NCBI GenBank assembly: GCA_031280115.1
Contig: JAITHF010000080.1
Span: 1-12,992, forward strand
Length of the DNA stretch: 12,992 nucleotides
Source: Spirochaetaceae bacterium
GTDB lineage: Bacteria; Spirochaetota; Spirochaetia; Treponematales; Breznakiellaceae
Direction of reading: 5' to 3'
The position numbers were made by a program, and so were the translations under genes. The stretch's first letter is position 1, and each line of letters opens with the position of its first letter. Under the pieces are notes generated by a model. The model was not told the origin of the DNA and ran no database searches. It saw only the letters and a program-made list of their open reading frames with translations. Positions 7,495 to 12,992 of the stretch are shown here, in pieces.

Positions 7495-8526
7495 ATGATA
7501 CGGGCTGAAGGCTTGTCAAAAAAGTTGCGGTTCAAACTGTGCCCCCTCCTATTCATAGTGTTCCTTTCCCCCGCATTCCCGCAGGAAGTCCCCCTTTCAT
7601 CTCTGAACGCCGGCCCCCAGCCGGTTAAAGCCGGAGCCGCAGGGCTGTTCCCCTCTATCTATTTTATGGATAATGTCAGGGCCATAAGAACCCAGGAAGC
7701 CGCGAAACCCTGCTATGCCGCCCAGGAAGACGAAGTGAGAACCGCGCCGGAACCGTCTATCCTGCTCAATAATGATATTCTCGCGTTTTACGGGCATCCG
7801 AACTCCAAAAATATGGGTATTCTGGGAAGGTACTCGATAGAAGAACTGGACGCCCGCCTTACCAAACTGGCCGCAGAATACCGCGCGGTAAGCGGCGGCA
7901 GAGGCATACGCAAAGCCTTTTATCTTATCTACGGCACCGTCTGGCCCAAGGGGGAAATCGGCATTATCGGGGACGAACTGCTTATGCGCTACATAAATTA
8001 CGCGCTCAAACACGATATCCTCATCTTTATCGACCACCAGATCGGAAAATACCATCCCCTTGATTCTATCAAGCGGATGTTCCCCTACCTGCGCTACCCG
8101 AATGTGCACCTTGCCCTTGACCCTGAATGGCGCACCACCAAGCCCATGAAAGAAATCGGCACAGTAACCGCCGAAGAGATTAACCAGGCCCAAAAAGCCA
8201 TGGAAGATTATATCACCGCAAACAAAATACCCGGGGAACGGCTCCTGGTTATCCACCAGTTTAATATAAACATGATCTCCAACCGGGAACGGGTGCGGGC
8301 CAACTTCGACCGGGTGCGCCTGGTGCACTGCGCTGACGGCTTCGGGCCGCCCCACCTTAAACGGGACTCCTACGCAGTCAACGCCAGGGCCGGGAATATG
8401 CCGATTAAAGGCTTCAAGCTCTTCTATAATTTCGGCATCCCCGGCGCAGGCTACGACAACCCGCTCCTTACCCCCAAGCAGGTCTTTGAACTCAACCCCC
8501 GCCCCTATGTTATTATGTACCAGTAG
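7495..8526 (+). CDS. Secreted protein of an uncharacterised LDPEWR-motif family
   Basis: This is an exported 343-residue protein of unknown function. The N-terminus has a basic stretch (KKLRFK, residues 9-14) and a hydrophobic core (LCPLLFIVFLSPAF), so it is probably cleaved by signal peptidase I near residue 29. A non-conserved linker of about 65 residues follows. The globular part carries FYGHP (98-102), IDHQIG (179-184), LDPEWR (208-213) and HQFN (254-257). I recall this motif set from poorly characterised lipoproteins and cell-wall proteins, mainly of actinobacteria. The alternating strands and helices suggest a TIM-barrel fold, possibly a carbohydrate-active or hydrolytic enzyme, but that is inference. 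ATG 7495 is the best start because earlier in-frame codons lie in the tRNA and terminator; it has no clear Shine-Dalgarno sequence, and TTG 7513 is an alternative. It ends three bases from the opposing pseudogene. Confidence 0.85.
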   Translation: MIRAEGLSKKLRFKLCPLLFIVFLSPAFPQEVPLSSLNAGPQPVKAGAAGLFPSIYFMDNVRAIRTQEAAKPCYAAQEDEVRTAPEPSILLNNDILAFYGHPNSKNMGILGRYSIEELDARLTKLAAEYRAVSGGRGIRKAFYLIYGTVWPKGEIGIIGDELLMRYINYALKHDILIFIDHQIGKYHPLDSIKRMFPYLRYPNVHLALDPEWRTTKPMKEIGTVTAEEINQAQKAMEDYITANKIPGERLLVIHQFNINMISNRERVRANFDRVRLVHCADGFGPPHLKRDSYAVNARAGNMPIKGFKLFYNFGIPGAGYDNPLLTPKQVFELNPRPYVIMYQ

Positions 8527-8529
8527 AGC

Positions 8530-9300
8530 CTAAAGCGGCAGCGCCTGTATACCCCGGCTCCTCAGCGCTTGGGCAAACTCCGCAAGGTCTTCCCCGCAGA
8601 GGGGGCGGGCGTCCTTAAGCGCATAGTCCCGGCCAAGGAGCCGGCACTTGTGTTTCCCGAACTGATGGAAGGGCAGGAGCTGGACCTCCTTTACCCCTGC
8701 GGAAGCGAGTGGCGCCGTATATGAGGCCGCGTCCGCAAGGGTGTCGTTGCAGCCGGTAATCACAGGAAGGCGGACAAGCACGGGCCGCCCGCTCTTCACG
8801 AGGGATTTGAGGTTAGCGAGAATACTGTCGTTATACACGCCGGTAAACTGGCGGTGCCGCTCCCGGTGGTGGTGTTTAAGGTCAAAAAGAATAAGGCCGC
8901 TTTTATCCGTCACGCGGTCAAACACATAAGCCGGCGCGAAGCCGGACGTTTCGACAGCCCGGTGGATACCTTCCCGGCCCAGAATGTCAAGCAGGGCCCC
9001 GGCGAAGCCGCTCTGGGCAAGAACCTCCCCGCCTGTAAGGGTAACGCCGCCGCCGCGCCTTCAGCGCTCACCGACTCTCCGGCAAGGGAAAGGGCCCTGC
9101 CCGGACACGCGGCGGCGCAGGCGCCGTAGCCGGTGCTGCGCCGGCTCATTCCAGAGCGCCTGCACCTTCACGGATTGGGATTCAGGATTGGAACACCAGC
9201 AGCATGAAAGGGGGCATCCCTTCAAGAACACGGCGGTTCTGATACCCGGCCCGTCATGGATGCTAAACTTTTGTATGTTAAAAATAATGCCGCGCATCAT
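8530..9300 (-). pseudogene. Decayed glycyl-radical-enzyme activating protein (radical SAM)
   Basis: The ancestral protein used S-adenosylmethionine and an iron-sulfur cluster to install a glycyl radical on a partner enzyme. The N-terminal part is well preserved ([20 protein letters not shown], then the radical SAM CxxxCxxC at 9193-9216, CPLSCCWC). After LWNEP (about 9140) the reading frame shifts: the ferredoxin-like part continues in another frame ([18 protein letters not shown], about 9100-9134), and at about 9048-9060 it returns to the first frame (GGVTLTGGEVLAQSG through the C-terminus). Two cysteines of CxxCxxCxxxCP have become Ser and Tyr, the usual GGEP reads GGEV, and the inserted domain is much shorter than normal, so both frame breaks probably sit at internal deletions. 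The first frame has a TGA at 9061-9063. No glycyl radical enzyme is nearby. Copy 2 of the dispersed repeat lies just upstream. Confidence 0.9.
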
Positions 9301-9349
9301 ACTCTCAACTATAATCAAGGAAAGGGCCTACAGCTACACCGCAGGGTGT

Positions 9350-9536
9350 GCAGGCGCTTACGCGCCTCTTTAAGAGAATTTGGGGGAACCAGTTCCCCCA
9401 AACCCCCAACCAACGGCTTCCTGCCTCGCGCCCGTGCGCTATCGAAGCCCGCTGAGGCGCCGCTTCGGGGTTGTGACTAAACCCGCAAACCCTCCCGCCG
9501 CAAGAAGCACCTGAATCCCCCGCAGGGGGTTAGGGG
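9350..9536 (+). repeat. Dispersed structured intergenic element, copy 2
   Basis: This copy is collinear with copy 1 from the GGCGC-ttac-GCGCC stem (9353-9366) on. It has CTCTT-t-AAGAG, the identical central palindrome TTTGGGGGAAC-ca-GTTCCCCCAAA (about 9379-9402), CTGAGGCGCCGCTTC, GTTGTGACTAAA, the CCCTCCCGCCGC block, GAAGCAC and CCCCC-gca-GGGGG. It lacks the CATTAT palindrome at the left and the CAGCC/GGCTG stem at the right. Its right end includes the stop codon (9530-9532) of the sigma factor gene. Relative to that gene it has the same orientation as copy 3 has to the gene it follows. Confidence 0.85.
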
Positions 9537-10603
9537 TTTTCGTTTAATTCGTGGAGTTCCTTGAGGTTCCGCAGCTTAAACGTCGCCTTTTCCTGAATCT
9601 GCCTGACCCGCTCACGGGTAATGCCCAGGATCTTGCCGGTCTCTTCCAGCGTCAAGGGCCCCTCGCCGGCAAGGCCGAAACGCAGCTGCATAATTTTCAT
9701 CTCCCGTTCCGAAAGATACGAAAGAATATCCTCCATCGCCTCTTGAAGGGTTATAGAAAAAGCCATGTCAAAAGGCTCCTCAAGGTTCTCGTCCTTAATA
9801 AGGTCCGAAAGCCGCGTAAGGTTGCCGTCGTCAACAATCGTGTCCAGGCTGGTGGTCTCCTGAGAAAGCTTTACAATCTCTTTGACTTTGGCAAGGGGCA
9901 GCCCTAAGTATTCGGAAAGCTCCTCGTTGCTCGGATCACGCCCCAGGTCCTGGGTAAGCTGTTTTGAAACAAAATAGCATTTCTTAATCGTGTTCAGCAT
10001 ATGAATAGGGATGCGGATCACCCGCCCTTTGTCAGCGATGCTCTTTATGATAGCCTGCCGTATCCACCAGGTGCCGTAGGTGGAAAACCGGCACCCCCTT
10101 GTGTAATCAAAGCGCTCCACCGCCTCAATAAGCCCGATGTTCCCTTCGTCAATCAGGTCAAGAAGGGACAAACCTCGATGCTGGTAGTTCTTCGCTATGG
10201 AAACCACCAGACGGAGGTTGGAGTTAATCATCTTGTTTTTATACGACTGAAGCAGGCTGTCAAGTTCCTCCCGCTCGCTCCGGTAGGGACCATCCTCCTC
10301 GCGCCCCCGGTTCCACTCCTCAAACTCCCGCAGTTTCTGCCGGAGCACCACTATCTTTTCCCCGATAATCTGCTCTTCGTCAACGGTTAAAAGGGGAAAT
10401 TTGGAAATCTGCTTGAAATACAGCGCCAAAGGATCAGTTTCTTTGGAAAGCCTCGATTTTCTGAGACTCTTCGAGGCGCGGGAATTCTGCTGCCGCTTCT
10501 TGGAATGTGTCTTTTCCGCTCCTGAATCACCCATAGGATATAACATAACCTCTTTTTTTTTGACTATTCGTTCTACTTCTGTAGAAACGCCTGTTTTTAA
10601 CAT
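9530..10603 (-). CDS. Group-2 sigma70 factor (RpoS/RpoD-like)
   Basis: This sigma factor directs RNA polymerase to RpoD-type promoters. Of its 357 residues, the first 52 are basic and poorly conserved. Then come region 1.2 (about 56-90, TDPLALYFKQISKFPLLT), region 2 (about 125-192, DLIDEGNIGLIEAVERFD and RFSTYGTWWIRQAI), region 3 (about 193-270), and region 4 (about 283-347) with the helix-turn-helix LTLEETGKILGITRERVRQI. A large region 1.1 and the long non-conserved insert of a housekeeping RpoD are absent, so an alternative (group 2) factor is likely. ATG 10603 has GGGGAGGT at good spacing. A second ATG at 10546 follows an A9 run and a close GAGG. The gene lies 79 bases after an NlpD-like gene on the same strand, which supports an RpoS-like role by analogy. 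The last codons and stop fall in a dispersed repeat. Confidence 0.93.
   Translation of the reverse strand: MLKTGVSTEVERIVKKKEVMLYPMGDSGAEKTHSKKRQQNSRASKSLRKSRLSKETDPLALYFKQISKFPLLTVDEEQIIGEKIVVLRQKLREFEEWNRGREEDGPYRSEREELDSLLQSYKNKMINSNLRLVVSIAKNYQHRGLSLLDLIDEGNIGLIEAVERFDYTRGCRFSTYGTWWIRQAIIKSIADKGRVIRIPIHMLNTIKKCYFVSKQLTQDLGRDPSNEELSEYLGLPLAKVKEIVKLSQETTSLDTIVDDGNLTRLSDLIKDENLEEPFDMAFSITLQEAMEDILSYLSEREMKIMQLRFGLAGEGPLTLEETGKILGITRERVRQIQEKATFKLRNLKELHELNENP
10553..10561 (-). other. A9 homopolymer tract inside the sigma factor N-terminus
   Basis: Codons 15-17 (AAA AAA AAA, with no neighbouring A) form a run of nine A on the coding strand. It lies between the strong start at 10603 and a second in-frame ATG at 10546. 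Slippage by one base would abolish the product from the first start but not from the second. Confidence 0.6.
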
Positions 10604-10682
10604 AACCTACCTCCCCTTTGAGGCTCTGGGATTTTTTTTCTATAAAAACCAGATAAGAGCCGCGGTGCCGCAAGGCGTCTTA

Positions 10683-11552
10683 TTATGCCCGCGGAGCTTT
10701 GGCAGGGTCAATAGGGGTGCTGCTCTGATACACAAGAAAAAACAACTGGGGTTTCCTTGATACCGCGTCAATGCCTAATTTCCCAAGCTCGCTTCCGGGC
10801 TTTACCTTGTCGCCTTCTTTTACCGTTAAACTCTCACAACCGCCATACACATATAAATAGCCGCCGCTTACCTGTACAATCGCTACCTTGCCGAAGCCCC
10901 GGTAGGGCCCGGCGGATACTACCGTCCCCTGGGTGAGGCTTTTCACCGGCTCTGACCGTTCCCCAAGAAGCGCCACCCCGTAGAGTTTGCCGGTCATGTA
11001 CAGCACCGCTTTAGCGGCCACCGGCCAGCGTATGGAATCATCCACCGCTTTTGGCTCCATGACCCGGGTGCCGCTTGAACCGAAAGGGGGCGGCCTTCCT
11101 GAGGCGCTTGAAGGCGCCGGCGGCGGAAGCGCCGTTTCTCCCGCCCTATGCCGCTCTTCAGGCTTCAGCGGTATCTTTAACAGATCCCCCTCTTTAAGCA
11201 CATAGGCTTCGGAAAAATTATTGGCGTTCCGTAAAGATTGCAGGGTAATATCGTACTGCCGCGCTATACTATACAGGGTGTCCCCCCGTTTAACCCGATA
11301 TTCCCCAAGGCCGGACGCGGTTCCCGCAGGTATGGCCAGACGCTGGCCTGCCCGCAGTTTCTGAGGGTCAAGCACCCCGTTAAACCGCATAAGCTCATCG
11401 ATGTCCACCTTGTAAGAACGGGCTATAGAATAAATCGTTTCCCCCCTCTGAACAATATGAATCGTTTCTTGCGCGTTTATGCCCGCCGCCGCTGCCAAAC
11501 CGAGCGCCAGCATATATAAAAAAGAATTGAAGGCTCTATATCGACGATTCAT
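10683..11552 (-). CDS. LysM-LysM-degenerate LytM envelope protein (NlpD-like)
   Basis: This exported peptidoglycan-binding protein is probably a regulator of cell-wall amidases. Residues 1-28 form a signal peptide (MNRRYRAF, a hydrophobic core, then GINA-Q). LysM1 is at about 30-75 (VQRGETIYSIARSYKVD) and LysM2 at about 84-127 (VKRGDTLYSIARQYDIT). A Pro/Ser-rich linker (129-172) precedes an M23/LytM domain (173-285). The zinc ligands are missing: the first His position reads Q227/V228 (IVQVSGGY), the YAH position reads YGG (238), and the HLH of the last motif reads Q269-L-F271. A catalytically dead LytM with LysM is the architecture of NlpD, which activates amidases; this role is inferred. 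ATG 11552 has only a weak purine-rich binding site. The sigma factor follows on the same strand. Similarity to peptidases should not be read as peptidase activity. Confidence 0.9.
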   Translation of the reverse strand: MNRRYRAFNSFLYMLALGLAAAAGINAQETIHIVQRGETIYSIARSYKVDIDELMRFNGVLDPQKLRAGQRLAIPAGTASGLGEYRVKRGDTLYSIARQYDITLQSLRNANNFSEAYVLKEGDLLKIPLKPEERHRAGETALPPPAPSSASGRPPPFGSSGTRVMEPKAVDDSIRWPVAAKAVLYMTGKLYGVALLGERSEPVKSLTQGTVVSAGPYRGFGKVAIVQVSGGYLYVYGGCESLTVKEGDKVKPGSELGKLGIDAVSRKPQLFFLVYQSSTPIDPAKAPRA

Positions 11553-11601
11553 AATATTTCTTTATCGGTATTTCTGCCTTTTTTATATACGCTACTAAGA
11601 G

Positions 11602-11630
11602 AATATATCCTGTATCCCGCCGGGGCACAA
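11602..11630 (-). promoter_or_regulatory. Putative sigma70 promoter of the LysM/LytM gene
   Basis: On the minus strand TTGTGC (11630-11625) is followed after exactly 17 bases by TATATT (11607-11602). The predicted start near 11595 gives a leader of about 43 bases before ATG 11552. It would drive the LysM/LytM gene and probably also the sigma factor. Confidence 0.5.
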
Positions 11631-11727
11631 GCGTTTTATGACGCCCTTGCATAACAGAGTGCTAATGTTTAAATTATACCCCATAAAATATTATCTATTA
11701 TTTCCAAAAAGGGGGTACACTGTAGGT

Positions 11728-12309
11728 ATGGCTACTGAAATTGAATTAAAAGCGTGGGTCCGCGAACCGGAGGCCCTGCGGGAACGGCTGAACGCTCTTG
11801 CCAAGGAGGCGGGTTCTTTTGAGAAAGAGGATTCGTATTGGTATGATCCGGCAGGGCGGCTCTCCTCGTCGGGTATCAGGATACGCAAAGAGACCGATGA
11901 GGACACCCAAGGCGCGGTTACCCGGGCCGTGCGGGTCACGTACAAGCACAAAGAAATCCGCGGCAGCGTTGAGGTAAACGACGAGCATGAGTTCAGCGTG
12001 TCTGACGACCGCCCTTTTGAGGATCTGCTTATACGGCTGGGATTTGTGCGGGGAAGCTGCAAGCATAAGCGGGGCTGGTCATGGGATTATGCGCCGGTTA
12101 CTGCGGAGCTTTCTTTTGTCGAGGGGCTCGGCTGGTTTGTGGAACTTGAGATACTGGCGGATTCTGACCGGCCCGAGGTGGTGCAGGCCGCAAGAGCCAG
12201 CCTGCTTGCGGCTTTGGATGCGGTCGGCGTGGGGGCGGAGCACATTGAGACCCGTTACTATACTGAGATGCTTCTTCACAAACGGATTTCCGCCGCAAGC
12301 GGCCTCTAA
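11728..12309 (+). CDS. CYTH domain protein, class IV adenylate cyclase (CyaB) type
   Basis: CYTH proteins act on nucleoside triphosphates or organic tri/polyphosphates inside a beta-tunnel. The 193-residue product begins with the signature ExExK (EIELK, residues 4-8). It then has the basic strands IRIRKE and VRVTYKHKE, the acidic strand EVNDEHEF, a C-terminal ELSFVEGLGWFVELEIL, and a final ETRYYTEMLL like the ETRSYxxLL ending of bacterial class IV cyclases. cAMP synthesis is therefore the best guess; thiamine or inorganic triphosphatase activity is the alternative. ATG 11728 fits the family N-terminus; upstream in-frame ATGs (11638, 11665) would add residues unlike the family. The binding site is unclear (GGGGG at about 11711, AGG right at the ATG). 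A weak promoter may be TTGCAT (11647) with TAAATT (11670). It is divergent from the LysM gene. The stop adjoins copy 3 of the repeat. Confidence 0.88.
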   Translation: MATEIELKAWVREPEALRERLNALAKEAGSFEKEDSYWYDPAGRLSSSGIRIRKETDEDTQGAVTRAVRVTYKHKEIRGSVEVNDEHEFSVSDDRPFEDLLIRLGFVRGSCKHKRGWSWDYAPVTAELSFVEGLGWFVELEILADSDRPEVVQAARASLLAALDAVGVGAEHIETRYYTEMLLHKRISAASGL

Positions 12310-12574
12310 CAGCCGCAGGCTGTTTCACACCCTGCGGGGGATTCACGTGCTTCTCGCGGCGATAGGGTTTGCCCCCTGCGGGGGATTCACGTGCTTCTTG
12401 CAGCGATAGGGTTTGCGGTTTTAGTCACAACCCCGAAGCGGCGCCTCAGCGGAATTCGACGGCGTTAGCGGCGCAGCGCAGGTAGCCTTTATAGGGGGTT
12501 TGGGGGAACTGGTTCCCCCAAATTCTTCCCAAAGAGGCGCGAAGCGCCGATAATTCATTATAAAACAATGAGTT
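12310..12574 (-). repeat. Dispersed structured intergenic element, copy 3 (inverted)
   Basis: This is the longest copy, in reverse orientation to copies 1 and 2. Read on the minus strand it has CATTGTTTTATAATG, the GGCGC-ttc-GCGCC stem, the TCTT-tggg-AAGA stem, the identical central palindrome (12499-12522), GGCTACCTGCG, the CGAATTCCGCTGAGGCGCCGCTTC block, GTTGTGACTAAA, then two copies of a 44-bp module, and AACAGCC-tgc-GGCTGTT next to the stop codon of the preceding gene. No coding frame is credible. Confidence 0.85.
12330..12417. repeat. 44-bp tandem duplication inside copy 3
   Basis: The module starting CCCTGCGGGGGATTCACGTG occurs at 12330-12373 and again at 12374-12417. The two differ at only a few positions (CTCGCGGC against CTTGCAGC, and the last bases). 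Copies 1 and 2 hold a single module. Confidence 0.85.
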
Positions 12575-12608
12575 GTTTGTACAAAAAACAGCGCCCCGAA
12601 ACCTTACC

Positions 12609-12681
12609 GGTAGTTACCGGAACGTCAGCGGTAGTTACCGGAGCCTTGCCGGTAGTTACCGGAGCGTTAGCGGTAACTGCC
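12609..12681. repeat. 21-bp tandem array with GGTAGTTACC palindromes
   Basis: GGTAGTTACC, flanked by CGG or GCGG and CGGA, starts at 12609, 12630 and 12651. A variant, GGTAACTGCC, starts at 12672. The period is exactly 21 bp. GGTA and TACC form the arms, extended to CCGGTA/TACCGG in units 1 and 3. The sequence between the palindromes varies (ACGTCAG, GCCTTGC, GCGTTAG). Confidence 0.85.
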
Positions 12682-12820
12682 CCGAAGCCGGATTGCACCC
12701 AGTCTGCGCCTTTCTGTAATACGGCGTACCCGCGGGTATATACCTTTTTTATTTCTTTATACCAGCCGTGAGCGCGGCGTGTGCAGCGGCCCCTGCACAA
12801 AAGGCCGGACAGGGTAAACC

Positions 12821-12992
12821 GTACACGGAACGAGTCATTTGGTATACGGAGCGAGTCATCCTGTACACGGAACAAGTCATTTGGTATACGGAGCGAGTCA
12901 TCCTGTACACGGAATAAGTCATTTGGTATACGGAGCGAGTCATCCTGTACACGGAACAAGTCATTCTGTACACGGAATAGGTTATTCTGTAC
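12821..12992. repeat. 21-bp tandem array with alternating GTACAC / GTATAC units
   Basis: GTAYACGGA starts at 12821 and every 21 bp after it: 12842, 12863, 12884, 12905, 12926, 12947, 12968, and a partial unit at 12989 cut by the window edge. Units alternate between GTACACGGAAYRAGTCATT and GTATACGGAGCGAGTCATC up to 12947, after which two of the GTACAC type follow each other. The array continues beyond the window. Confidence 0.92.

Larger units (their letters stand above)
12575..12992. other. Non-coding right end with two 21-bp arrays
   Basis: I see no supportable gene in this stretch. It holds TTTGTACAAA (12576-12585), the GGTAGTTACC array (12609-12681), a perfect palindrome GGTATATACC (12735-12744), and the GTAYAC array (12821 to the window edge). 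Open frames that cross it on the minus strand consist of the repeats and have no similarity I recognise. Confidence 0.55.

Noticed and set aside
10683..11552. Active M23 peptidase annotation
   Set aside because: The positions of the zinc-binding histidines are occupied by Gln/Val, Gly, Gln and Phe, so catalysis is not expected.
12558..12959. Minus-strand 133-residue open frame with 14-residue repeats (FRVQDDSLRIPND) and PVTTGK heptads
   Set aside because: It consists almost wholly of the two 21-bp arrays, several frames are open there because the period is a multiple of three, no ribosome binding site is evident, and its left part has no recognisable domain. A repeat protein is not fully excluded.
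12749..12973. Minus-strand frame encoding a repeated SVYRMTRSVYQMT pattern
   Set aside because: Another frame of the same array, and it overlaps the previous one. It is a by-product of the repeat.
12609..12992. Possible CRISPR array
   Set aside because: The 21-bp units are directly adjacent, with no unique spacers of 25-40 bp and no cas gene nearby.

Overview
The window reads as chromosomal DNA of a GC-rich spirochaete, most likely a Treponema-type bacterium of the kind found in insect guts. The basis is the rimP-nusA-infB translation block, a NusA with an acidic tail carrying a CxxC-x10-CxxC motif, a Thermus/cyanobacterial-type PyrE, and intergenic regions full of repeats. The genus is an inference; no 16S or other marker lies here.

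Layout: 101-5003 (+) is a transcription/translation block, rimP, nusA and infB. It stops at a hairpin instead of continuing into rbfA/truB. 5116-6813 (-) is pyrE followed by two tandem, recently duplicated three-helix membrane proteins of unknown function (DUF5362-like, tentative). 6814-7338 is a repeat-rich intergenic region. It ends in a good sigma70 promoter that drives tRNA-Asn(GTT), which is closed by a textbook terminator. 7495-8526 (+) is a secreted protein of an uncharacterised family. 8530-9300 (-) is a decayed glycyl-radical-enzyme activase (radical SAM) with two frame breaks and lost cysteines. 9530-11552 (-) pairs a LysM/LysM/degenerate-LytM envelope protein with a group-2 sigma70 factor directly downstream, an order that recalls nlpD-rpoS of proteobacteria. 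11728-12309 (+) is a CYTH protein (class IV adenylate cyclase/CyaB type). 12310-12992 holds only repeats.

The main unexplained structure is non-coding. A dispersed intergenic element of about 180-270 bp is present three times (about 7075-7290, 9350-9536 and 12310-12574, the last inverted). It is a run of stem-loops whose stems are kept while the loops differ, around an 11-bp-arm palindrome identical in all copies. Two copies begin at the stop codon of the gene they follow. At the right end two different tandem arrays, at 12609-12681 and 12821-12992, both have an exact 21-bp period, and each unit is centred on a palindrome (GGTAGTTACC; GTATAC/GTACAC). This puts the symmetric sites about two helical turns apart, so a binding-site array is possible.

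No defence system, prophage, IS transposase or CRISPR array is visible. All calls come from reading the sequence; no homology search was run.
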